A stretch of DNA of 13,552 bases, from contig JBKJML010000173.1 in NCBI GenBank assembly GCA_046596415.1, positions 1-13,552 on the forward strand, written 5' to 3'. The notes under the pieces were generated by a model. That model was not told where the DNA came from. It did no database searches and saw only the letters and a program-made list of their open reading frames with translations. Made by a program: the position numbers and the translations under genes. Below, one piece after another: positions 6,287 through 12,494 of the stretch (position 1 is its first letter; each line of letters begins with the position of its first letter). This DNA comes from JBKJML01 sp046596415 (GTDB taxonomy: Bacteria; Actinomycetota; Thermoleophilia; Gaiellales; Gaiellaceae).

Positions 6287-6385
6287 GTGGGTGCCTTCCT
6301 GCCGCTGTTCGTTCTCGCGTGCCCGATCGGAATGGGCGTGATGATGCTCTGGATGCACCGCGGCAAGAAGGGCGCAGATGAGTGA
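6287..6385 (+). CDS. 32-residue Met/Cys/His membrane micropeptide
   Basis: GTG follows the propeller stop codon directly (TAAGTG), with GGGAGG at 6273-6278 eight bases upstream, and the frame ends inside the tlpA start region with an 8-base overlap. The peptide is one hydrophobic helix: Cys12-Pro13, then Met16, Met19, Met20, Met23 and His24, closed by a basic RGKK tail. That orientation places the tail in the cytoplasm. Cys, Met and His on one helix are classic Cu(I) ligands, and short proteins of this build (DUF2933-like) do occur beside copper genes. Membership of that family is a resemblance, not proven. The strong ribosome binding site and the tight packing argue that it is translated. 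Confidence 0.62.
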   Translation: MGAFLPLFVLACPIGMGVMMLWMHRGKKGADE

Positions 6386-7022
6386 GGCACCCGGCGGCGC
6401 CACAGAGGTGGATCGGGCGGAGCCGCGTCGGCTCCGCCCGATCCACCTCCTCCAATTCATGGCCGTCTCGACAGTGGTCGGGCTTCTCGGGCTCCTGATC
6501 TGGAGCGTGGCCCACGGAGAAGCGGGCCGCGGGTTCGTGGCCGCCATTCGCGCAGGCGAGCGGCCGCTCGCACCAGACTTCGCACTCCCCGTGATCTGGA
6601 AGCACGACGAGACCTGGCCGCCAAAAGCGCGTCGGTCGCTAGCAGACGGGACGCTTGCACTCCGCGAGCTGCGCGGCTATCCGGTGATCGTGAATTTCTG
6701 GGCGTCCTGGTGCATTCCATGCAAGAAGGAGGCACCCGAGCTAGCCGCCGGAGCGATGCGCTACAGCGGCCGCGTCGCGTTCGTTGGCATCGACGTTCAG
6801 GACTTCACGAGCGACGCGCGGAGGTTCATGGATGAGGTGGCCGCGCCGTATGTGTCGGTGCGAGACCGCACCTCGAAGACCTTCTCCGCCTACGGGCTGA
6901 CCGGCATCCCGGAAACCTTCTATCTCGATCGGCAGGGCAGAGTTGTGTTCCACTCGATCGGCGCCGTATCAAGCGAGGACCTCGAAACAGGGATCCGGGC
7001 CGCGCTGGAGGGCGGATCATGA
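6378..7022 (+). CDS. TlpA/ResA-type membrane-anchored thiol-disulfide oxidoreductase
   Basis: A 214-residue protein with one N-terminal membrane helix (about 27-45) and an extracytoplasmic thioredoxin fold. NFWASWCIPCKKEAPE holds the active-site Cys112-xx-Cys115, and the cis-proline loop is TGIPET (Pro178). Members of this group reduce specific extracytoplasmic disulfides, for example apocytochrome c or the cysteines of SCO and CuA proteins. AAGAAGGG precedes the ATG at 6378. Codons 10-24 are formed by a 45-base perfect hairpin, so translation from this start must open a strong structure. ATG 6459 (Met28), just behind the hairpin, is an in-frame alternative that would still keep the anchor helix, but it lacks a ribosome binding site. 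Its stop overlaps the next start as ATGA. Confidence 0.88.
   Translation: MSEAPGGATEVDRAEPRRLRPIHLLQFMAVSTVVGLLGLLIWSVAHGEAGRGFVAAIRAGERPLAPDFALPVIWKHDETWPPKARRSLADGTLALRELRGYPVIVNFWASWCIPCKKEAPELAAGAMRYSGRVAFVGIDVQDFTSDARRFMDEVAAPYVSVRDRTSKTFSAYGLTGIPETFYLDRQGRVVFHSIGAVSSEDLETGIRAALEGGS
6405..6449. repeat. 45-base perfect inverted repeat (21-bp arms, 3-base loop)
   Basis: Bases 6405-6425 are the exact reverse complement of 6429-6449 with CGT between them. The arms are GC-rich and no T-run follows, so it is not a standard intrinsic terminator. It lies inside the coding frame of the TlpA-type gene, 27 bases after its start codon. Confidence 0.95.
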
Positions 7023-7645
7023 GAGCAATCATCGGTCTCGCAGCGGCAGGGATCGTGCTGCTCGTGGCGCTTGGGTTCGTCCTCTCACGCCTCGATGGAG
7101 AGACATCCGGCCCCGATCAAGGCCCCTACCGCGGAAGCGAGCCGCCCGCGCGAATTGTCATGCCGAACTTCGCGCTTCAGGACTACGAGGGCAACGTCGT
7201 CAAAAGCAGCAGCTTGCTGGGACGAGTCGTGCTGTTGACCTTCCTCGACTCTCAATGCCAGGATACCTGCCCGGTGATCGCGTCCCAGGTCGCCCAGACC
7301 TTCGGCCGGCTGGATCCTGACCTACGGGCGAAGGTGACTGCGGTCGCGATCTCGACCGACCCCGCCGAAGACACGACCGCTGCCGTTCGCAGCTTCCTGC
7401 GTCGCACCCGGGCTGAGGGGGAACTGCGATACCTGACACGGCCAACTCGGGCAATCGAAGGGATCTGGGACAAGTTCCAAATTCTCTCCTCGCTCGAATC
7501 CGGGAAGGACAGCCTCCACTCGGCACCCGTCCGGATCTACGACGCGAGCGGCGTCTGGGTCTCGACCCTGCATACAGGCGTCGATCTCACCGACGAGAAC
7601 CTGATTCACGATCTGAAGGTCGCAAGCGAGAGGGGAGGCAACTGA
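7019..7645 (+). CDS. SCO1/SenC-family copper chaperone or thiol oxidoreductase
   Basis: A 208-residue protein with an N-terminal membrane anchor (about 4-22) and an extracytoplasmic thioredoxin-like domain. Cys80-xxx-Cys84-Pro (SQCQDTCP) and His167 (DSLHSAP) form the Cu(I)/Cu(II) site by which SCO proteins load the CuA centre of cytochrome oxidase. IYDASG (about 173-178) follows the histidine as in the family. No oxidase gene is in the window, so it may serve copper handling or redox protection instead. GGAGGG at 7007-7012 sits six bases before ATG 7019. The pairing with a TlpA-type reductase, which can keep SCO cysteines reduced, is common and functionally sensible. Confidence 0.87.
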   Translation: MRAIIGLAAAGIVLLVALGFVLSRLDGETSGPDQGPYRGSEPPARIVMPNFALQDYEGNVVKSSSLLGRVVLLTFLDSQCQDTCPVIASQVAQTFGRLDPDLRAKVTAVAISTDPAEDTTAAVRSFLRRTRAEGELRYLTRPTRAIEGIWDKFQILSSLESGKDSLHSAPVRIYDASGVWVSTLHTGVDLTDENLIHDLKVASERGGN

Positions 7646-7677
7646 TGCGTGGCTGGCGCTCCAGCAAACCCTCCTAG
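7645..7677 (+). pseudogene. Abortive 10-codon frame behind the SCO gene, possible gene remnant
   Basis: ATG overlaps the SCO stop (TGATG) and is preceded by a good ribosome binding site AGGGGAGG (7631-7638), but the frame reads only MRGWRSSKPS before TAG. This looks like the start of a sixth cassette gene that was lost, with the break near 7677 where the opposite-strand DUF3037 gene ends (stop at 7674). A tiny real peptide or chance are alternatives. Confidence 0.35.
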
Positions 7678-8060
7678 GGCAGCGCGACCAGCGTCCGGAA
7701 GAGCTTGTCGAGCTCGGCCTTCGGCTCGTCGCAGAGACCGGTGTGAACCGCCGATGGCTGGACGATCGTGCTCGAGGGCGCGACGAGCCAGTGGAAGCGA
7801 GCCGTCTCGTCGAGCTCGGCGATCGGGCCGGCGGCGGGATCGCCGGCGGCGATCCGCTCGATCGCGTCGAGATGAGGACGCACCGCGGCCGGGTCGAGAT
7901 CGGGCCAGAGGCCCTGCAGCCGTGCCTCGTCGAGATGGGTGCGCGCGGCGAGGTAGCCGAGCGGGCGGCAGAAGACGACGACGCCCACGTTCAGCCGCTC
8001 GCCGCGCTCGATGCGAGGGACGACGCGGATCACCGCATGGGAGAACGGCTCAGCGCCCAC
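7674..8060 (-). CDS. DUF3037 family protein, partner of the HipA-like kinase
   Basis: A 128-residue soluble protein of unknown function. FSHAVIRVVPRIERGERLNVGVVVFC near the start (residues about 6-31, quoted here in two parts: FSHAVIRVVPRIER and GERLNVGVVVFC), LDEARLQGLWPDLD, and FHWLVAPSSTIVQPSAVHTG are the typical blocks of DUF3037. I choose GTG 8058-8060 because the family sequence begins there; the longer frame to 8138 only adds HipA-gene sequence read in another frame. The start lies 11 bases inside the end of the upstream kinase gene, so the two are translated together. DUF3037 is repeatedly found next to HipA-like kinase genes, and whether it acts as partner, substrate or antidote is unknown. 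Confidence 0.88.
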   Translation of the reverse strand: MGAEPFSHAVIRVVPRIERGERLNVGVVVFCRPLGYLAARTHLDEARLQGLWPDLDPAAVRPHLDAIERIAAGDPAAGPIAELDETARFHWLVAPSSTIVQPSAVHTGLCDEPKAELDKLFRTLVALP

Positions 8061-8805
8061 GGGCCCGTTCCGCCTCCTCGACGAACGCACGCCGCCCGGT
8101 GAGCCGCGCCAGCAGATAGTCGACGTACACGTGTGCATCCTCGCCGTCCAGCCACTCCGCGGGAACGGCAGCGGCGATCTCGCCGAGCAACTCGGGTGTG
8201 ACCTGCGGCGCGAGGCGGAGGTCGGCCGCCTCGATCGAGCTCGCGAACGGCAGCAGCACGTGCGCTGCGATCGCGGGAAACGGCGTCAGCCCGTGGTCGG
8301 CAGCCGGCTCTGGCGCGTGGTGGAAGTAGAGCGCCGCGCCATGGTCGATCAGCCAGAGCCGTTCGTGCCAGAGCAGCAGGTTCGTGTTCTTCGCCGTCCG
8401 GTCGACGTTCGTCACGAAGGCATCGAGCCAGACGACGTCGGCGGCAACGTCGGGCTCGGGCTCCGACCCGGCCGCCGGGCCGAACGCGAGCGCGCCGGGG
8501 AGGTAGTCGACACCCAGGTTGAGCCCTGCGCTCGCGTCGAGCAGGTCCTGGATCTCGCGGTCCGGCTCCGCGCGGGAGAGGGCCGGATCGAGCTCGACGA
8601 GCGCCAGTTCGGGCACGTTGAAGCCCAGCGCCCGCGCCAGCTCGCCGGCGAGGATCTCCGCCACGAGCGCCTTGCGCCCCTGCCCCGCGCCCGTGAACTT
8701 GAGCACGTAGAGACCCTCGTCGCTCGCCTCGACCAGGGCGGGCAACGAGCCGCCCTCGCGGAGCGGCGTGACGTAGCGGGTCGCCTCGATCCTGCGTAGC
8801 TGCAT
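8050..8805 (-). CDS. HipA-like kinase-fold protein
   Basis: A 251-residue cytoplasmic protein of the short HipA-related family. VLKFTGAGQG with Lys36 fits the ATP-binding lysine, LVAEILAGELARALG holds the matching Glu50, and NVDRTAKNTNLLL (133-145) followed by LIDHGAAL (152-159) looks like the catalytic Asp/Asn loop and the metal-binding DHG that replaces DFG. HipA proteins phosphorylate tRNA synthetases and cause dormancy, but this family lacks the HipA N-terminal subdomain and no HipB repressor gene is adjacent, so a toxin role is not established. It leads a two-gene operon with DUF3037. ATG 8805 has a TAAGCT box six bases upstream, suggesting a leaderless transcript. Confidence 0.85.
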   Translation of the reverse strand: MQLRRIEATRYVTPLREGGSLPALVEASDEGLYVLKFTGAGQGRKALVAEILAGELARALGFNVPELALVELDPALSRAEPDREIQDLLDASAGLNLGVDYLPGALAFGPAAGSEPEPDVAADVVWLDAFVTNVDRTAKNTNLLLWHERLWLIDHGAALYFHHAPEPAADHGLTPFPAIAAHVLLPFASSIEAADLRLAPQVTPELLGEIAAAVPAEWLDGEDAHVYVDYLLARLTGRRAFVEEAERARGR

Positions 8806-8811
8806 CTCCCG

Positions 8812-8817
8812 AGCTTA
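8812..8817 (-). promoter_or_regulatory. -10 element TAAGCT for the HipA-like gene
   Basis: Read on the minus strand, TAAGCT ends six bases before the ATG at 8805. It overlaps the opposite-facing TAATGT box by two bases, so RNA polymerase could probably serve only one direction at a time. No -35 box is evident. Confidence 0.5.
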
Positions 8818-8821
8818 ATGT
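8816..8821 (+). promoter_or_regulatory. -10 element TAATGT for the MFS gene
   Basis: TAATGT ends six bases before the ATG at 8828, the same spacing as in the other leaderless starts here. The whole divergent gap is 22 bases, leaving no room for separate promoters. Confidence 0.5.
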
Positions 8822-8827
8822 CGGAGC

Positions 8828-10069
8828 ATGCGCCGCCGGCTCCCACCCCCGATGCGGCTGCGGGATTTCCGCCTGCTGATCGGCGCCTCACTCTCGATGG
8901 GCCTCGCCGGCAGCATGCTCGAGGTCGCGATCGGCTGGCAGGTGTACGACATCAACCACCGTGCGCTCGATCTCGGCCTCGTCGGGCTCGCGGCGTTCCT
9001 GCCATTGCCGCTCCTCGCGCTACCCGCGGGCCACCTCGCCGACCGCTTCTCGCGCAAGCTCGTCTACGGGCTCGCCGTCGGCCTGGAGCTCGCCGTCGCC
9101 TGCGCCCTGATCGTCGTCACTGCGTCCGGCGCTACCGAGCTCTGGCCGTTCCTCGCGCTCGCAGCGACGAACGGCACCGCGGCTGCGCTCGGCGCGCCGG
9201 CAGGGCGAGCGATGCCACCTGCCCTCGTTCCGCCCGAGTTCCTCTCCAGCGCCTTCGCGGTGCGCTCGATCGCTATGCGAGGCGCCGCGATCGTCGGCCC
9301 GGCGATCGGCGGGCTTCTCTTCTCCGTCCGCGGGGAGCTCGCCTACGGGGTAGCGGCCGGCCTGTTCGCGATCGCACTCGTCCAGCTGGCGTCGATGCGA
9401 CCACAGGCGGTCGCCCAGGATGCCGCGTTGTCGCCCTCGCCGCGGCTGGAGAACCTGCTCGCCGGGATCAGATTGATCCGGCGCACCCCGATCCTGCTCG
9501 GGGCGATCACGCTCGACCTCTTCGCCGTCCTCTTCGGCGACGCGATCGCCCTCCTGCCGCTCTTCGCAGCCACGATCCTCGACGTCGGCCCGGTCGGCCT
9601 GGGCGTACTGCGGAGCGCCCCGTCGATCGGCGGTGTCCTCGCGGCCGGGATCCTCGTCGCCCGCCCGATCGGCCCCTACGCGGGCCGCAAGCTGCTCGCG
9701 GTGATCGCCACCTTTGGCGCCAGCATGATCGTCTTCGGGCTCTCGCGGAACTTCGTCCTCTCGTTCGCCGCCCTCGCCACGAGCGGCTTCGTGGACATGT
9801 TCAGCGTCAACATCCGCCAGATGATCGTCGCGCTCGCGGCGCCCGACGAGCTCCGCGGGCGAGTGATGGCGGTCGAAATGGTCTTCATCAGCGCCTCGAA
9901 CGAGCTCGGCGCCTTCGAGGCGGGGGCCGCGGCTGCGGTGTTCGGCGCGGTGCCAGCCGTCGTCGCGGGCGGCGTGTTCATGATCGTCCTCGCCGCGGCG
10001 GGCCCGCGCCTCTTCCCGGCGCTGGCGCGCATCCACCGGCTCGAGGAGCTCAAGCCCGCGCCCACGTAG
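8828..10069 (+). CDS. MFS transporter, EntS-like exporter group
   Basis: A 413-residue inner-membrane protein with about 12 helices. RLRDFRLLIGASLSMGLAGS at the start and the loop GHLADRFSRKLVYG between helices 2 and 3 (the MFS motif DRxxRK, about 68-81) are typical of the group that includes the enterobactin exporter EntS and macrolide exporters. LRGRVMAVEMVF near residue 345 is another group landmark. A drug or siderophore exporter is likely but the substrate cannot be told. ATG 8828 is supported by the TAATGT box; Met9 (8852) is a possible shorter start that keeps all family sequence. Divergent from the HipA-like gene. Confidence 0.88.
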   Translation: MRRRLPPPMRLRDFRLLIGASLSMGLAGSMLEVAIGWQVYDINHRALDLGLVGLAAFLPLPLLALPAGHLADRFSRKLVYGLAVGLELAVACALIVVTASGATELWPFLALAATNGTAAALGAPAGRAMPPALVPPEFLSSAFAVRSIAMRGAAIVGPAIGGLLFSVRGELAYGVAAGLFAIALVQLASMRPQAVAQDAALSPSPRLENLLAGIRLIRRTPILLGAITLDLFAVLFGDAIALLPLFAATILDVGPVGLGVLRSAPSIGGVLAAGILVARPIGPYAGRKLLAVIATFGASMIVFGLSRNFVLSFAALATSGFVDMFSVNIRQMIVALAAPDELRGRVMAVEMVFISASNELGAFEAGAAAAVFGAVPAVVAGGVFMIVLAAAGPRLFPALARIHRLEELKPAPT

Positions 10070-10077
10070 TGGGTCGG

Positions 10078-10083
10078 TAGGCT
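10078..10083 (+). promoter_or_regulatory. Possible -10 element TAGGCT
   Basis: TAGGCT lies nine bases before the ATG at 10093, again with no ribosome binding site in between. It is weaker than the six-base cases. Confidence 0.35.
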
Positions 10084-10092
10084 GGCGTCGGC

Positions 10093-10464
10093 ATGGCCCT
10101 CGTCAACGACAGCCTGACGCGGCTCGAGAACGAGTCGCTCCCGGCCACGTGGCTCGCGGTCCGGCTCGGCACCGGCGAGCGCCGCGTGGACGCGATGCGA
10201 CGCGCCGGCGAGCTGCTTGCGGTTCGCGGTGCCGGCGGCGAGTACCGCTACCCGAGCTGGCAGTTCGGCCCCGACGGGAACGTGCTGCCCGCGATCCCCC
10301 GGATCGTGGCCGCGGCACGCACCGCTGGACTTGACGAAACCCGGCTCTACGAGGTCATGCACATGCGCCTCGGCCTTCGCGGCGAGCGCCGCCTCGTGGA
10401 CGTGCTCCGCGACGGCGAGGACGACACGGTCGTCGCGGCCGTCGCCGAGAGCACGCCCGGCTAA
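10093..10464 (+). CDS. Small protein of unknown function, possibly DNA-binding or MbcA/ParS-like
   Basis: A 123-residue soluble protein. The middle reads RRVDAMRRAGELLAVRG, then YRYPSWQFGPDG (51-62) and a helical C-terminal half ending RRLVDVLRDGEDDTVVAAV. A short HTH-like start, a wing with Y-P-x-W-Q-F and a helical end with a 'leu-gly-x-arg...vdvLrdG' block resemble proteins with an Xre/MbcA/ParS-type C-terminal domain, some of which are antitoxins. The likeness is from memory and partial, and no RES-domain toxin is next to it. It lies 23 bases behind the MFS gene and 12 bases before the ABC-F gene, so it may be cotranscribed with either. Confidence 0.6.
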   Translation: MALVNDSLTRLENESLPATWLAVRLGTGERRVDAMRRAGELLAVRGAGGEYRYPSWQFGPDGNVLPAIPRIVAAARTAGLDETRLYEVMHMRLGLRGERRLVDVLRDGEDDTVVAAVAESTPG

Positions 10465-10476
10465 ACACGGGCGGCC

Positions 10477-12114
10477 GTGGCCCTGCTCAGCCTCAACGCG
10501 GTCCGCAAGTCGTTCGGCAGCCGCCTCGTCCTCGACGATCTCGACCTGATCGTCACTCCCGGCGCGCGAACCGGGATCATCGGCGCGAACGGGTCCGGGA
10601 AGTCGACCACCCTCCGCCTACTCGCCGGGCTCGAGGAGCCGGACAGCGGCACGGTCGTGCGCCGGCGCGGCGTCGTCGTCGCGTACCTGCCGCAGCATCC
10701 ACTCGGCGACGAGCGGAACGCCTACGAGCGAGTGCGCGATGCGCGCCCCGATCTCGCCGAGTTGGACGCCGAGCTCGTCGCGGTCGGCGAGCGACTCGGC
10801 TCCGCCGACGTGACGAGCGACCTCGACCGGATGACGCGCGTGCTGAAGCGACAGGAGGACCTACTCGAGCAGTGGGAGCGGGCCGGCGGGCCGGGCTTCG
10901 CGGGCCGAAACCGTGCGCTCCTGCTCGACGTCGGCCTCGCGGAGGATGACCTCGTGCTCCCGACGAGCGCGCTCTCAGGCGGGCAACGGAAGCTGATCGC
11001 GCTCGCGGCCTGCCTCGCGCAGGCGCCCGACGTGCTCCTGCTCGACGAGCCCGAGGCCCAGCTCGACAACGAGGGACGGGAGCTCTTCGAGCGGCTGATC
11101 TCCGACTTCGACGGAGCCGTCGTCGCCGTGTCGCACGATCGCTATCTGCTCGACGAGACGGTGAGCACGATCGCGGAGCTCGCCGGCGGTCGGATCCGCT
11201 TGTGGCCCGGGAACTACTCGGCCTACACGGTCGAGCGCGAGCTCGAGCTCGAGCGGCAGCAGCAGGCATACGTGACCCAGCAGAAGGAGATCGAGCGGCT
11301 CGAGGAGGCAATCCGGCGCTTCAAGGACTGGGCGGCGCGGGTCGTCAACGAGCGGCACATCAAGCAGGCGCGCAACATGCAACGCCAGATCGACCGGATG
11401 GAGAAGGTCGACCGACCGGTGCTCGAGCGACGCAAGATCGGGCTGTCGCTCCACCCACAGGTGCGGGGCGGCCAGCGCGTGTTCGAGTTTCGCGGCGTCG
11501 GTGTCGCGTTCGGTGACGACGCGGTGCTCGCCGGCGTCGACCTGACGGTGCTGCACGGCGAGCGGCTCGGGATCGTGGGCGAGAACGGCGCCGGCAAGAG
11601 CGTGCTGACGAAGACGCTCGTCGGCGAGATCGAGCCCACCGACGGTGAGGTGTGGCTGGGGCCGTCGATCCGCGTCGGCTACCTCGCCCAGGATCAGGAG
11701 ACGCTCGATCCGGACCTGACGCCGCTCGACACGGTGCGGCGTGCGAAGCCGATCGGCGAGGGCGAGGCCGTCTCGGTGTTGATGAAGTTCCTGTTCGACT
11801 ACGAACAGGTGCGCCGGGCCAACCGGCTGCTCTCCGGTGGCGAGCGCACGCGGCTCCAGCTTCTGCTCCTGATGCTGGCTAGCCCGAACCTGCTCGTCCT
11901 CGACGAGCCGACGAATCACCTCGACATCGACTCGGTCGAGGCGCTCGAGGCGGCCCTGGAGCGCTTCGACGGCACGGTCGTCTTCAGCTCGCACGATCGC
12001 TACTTCCTCGACCGGATCGCCGACCGGATTGTCGAGGTGCGCGACGGCAGCGTGCGCGCCTACGAGGGCGGGTACAGCGACTGGGCCGAGCGAAGGGCAG
12101 CGGCGCCCGCCTGA
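10477..12114 (+). CDS. ABC-F family ATPase
   Basis: A 545-residue soluble protein with two ABC domains and no membrane segment, as in ABC-F proteins that act on the ribosome (translation factors such as EttA, or antibiotic protection proteins). First domain: Walker A GANGSGKST (36-44), signature LSGGQ (166-170), Walker B LLLDEP with Glu191, switch His220. Second domain: GENGAGKS (368-375), LSGGE (452-456), LVLDEPTNHLD with Glu477, His506. A charged helical linker of about 85 residues (250-335) lies between them. After Walker B the first domain reads EAQLD where ABC-F proteins usually have TNHLD. GTG 10477 has no clear ribosome binding site. ATG of the next gene follows its stop directly. Confidence 0.92.
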   Translation: MALLSLNAVRKSFGSRLVLDDLDLIVTPGARTGIIGANGSGKSTTLRLLAGLEEPDSGTVVRRRGVVVAYLPQHPLGDERNAYERVRDARPDLAELDAELVAVGERLGSADVTSDLDRMTRVLKRQEDLLEQWERAGGPGFAGRNRALLLDVGLAEDDLVLPTSALSGGQRKLIALAACLAQAPDVLLLDEPEAQLDNEGRELFERLISDFDGAVVAVSHDRYLLDETVSTIAELAGGRIRLWPGNYSAYTVERELELERQQQAYVTQQKEIERLEEAIRRFKDWAARVVNERHIKQARNMQRQIDRMEKVDRPVLERRKIGLSLHPQVRGGQRVFEFRGVGVAFGDDAVLAGVDLTVLHGERLGIVGENGAGKSVLTKTLVGEIEPTDGEVWLGPSIRVGYLAQDQETLDPDLTPLDTVRRAKPIGEGEAVSVLMKFLFDYEQVRRANRLLSGGERTRLQLLLLMLASPNLLVLDEPTNHLDIDSVEALEAALERFDGTVVFSSHDRYFLDRIADRIVEVRDGSVRAYEGGYSDWAERRAAAPA

Positions 12115-12492
12115 ATGCGCGAGCTGCTCGAGCACCTGGAGGCCGCCGGGGGGAGCCCCGCCGTGGCGCTTGCGTACCTGGCGGGCCGGCACGTCACCGT
12201 CGACGAGGACGAGCTCCGCGGCGGGCTACGCCGCGCCGAGCTCTTGCTCGCCGCGGGGGGAGACCCCAGGCGCGAGTTGGAGCTCGACGGGCGTGCGGTC
12301 GAGTCCCTCGCCGCCGACCTGGACGGGCCAGCGGCGCGCGCGGAGCTCGGGGCCGGGCTCGCACGGCTCCTCGACGAGGCGCAGGGCCTGCCGGCGGCGA
12401 CGGAGGCCCTGAGCGTCCTGCTCGCGGATGCGGAGCTCGCCTGGCGCTGCTTCGCCTGCGCCCTGCTCGCCGAAGAGCTCGCCCAGGATTAG
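12115..12492 (+). CDS. Small Ala/Leu/Glu-rich protein of unknown function
   Basis: A 125-residue acidic, probably all-helical protein with no membrane segment, signal peptide or motif I recognise. Its ATG abuts the ABC-F stop codon (TGAATG), so it should be translated by ribosomes leaving that gene. A single Cys pair (CFACAL near residues 111-116) is the only notable residue cluster. It converges with the DUF4097 gene with two bases between the stops. It could support the ABC-F protein, but this rests only on position. Confidence 0.62.
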   Translation: MRELLEHLEAAGGSPAVALAYLAGRHVTVDEDELRGGLRRAELLLAAGGDPRRELELDGRAVESLAADLDGPAARAELGAGLARLLDEAQGLPAATEALSVLLADAELAWRCFACALLAEELAQD

Positions 12493-12494
12493 GC

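Noticed and set aside
6405..6449. Hairpin as intrinsic terminator
   Set aside because: No T-run follows on either strand and it lies inside an intact coding frame.
8011..8799. 262-codon plus-strand frame opposite the HipA-like gene
   Set aside because: Arg/Glu/Val-rich shadow; the minus strand carries the kinase motifs and the DUF3037 coupling.
9020..10036. 338-codon minus-strand frame opposite the MFS gene
   Set aside because: Highly charged, Arg/Asp/Glu-rich translation typical of the antisense of a membrane protein gene; no motif.
10975..12192. 405-codon minus-strand frame opposite the ABC-F gene
   Set aside because: The sense strand has all ABC motifs intact; the antisense translation is a composition artefact.
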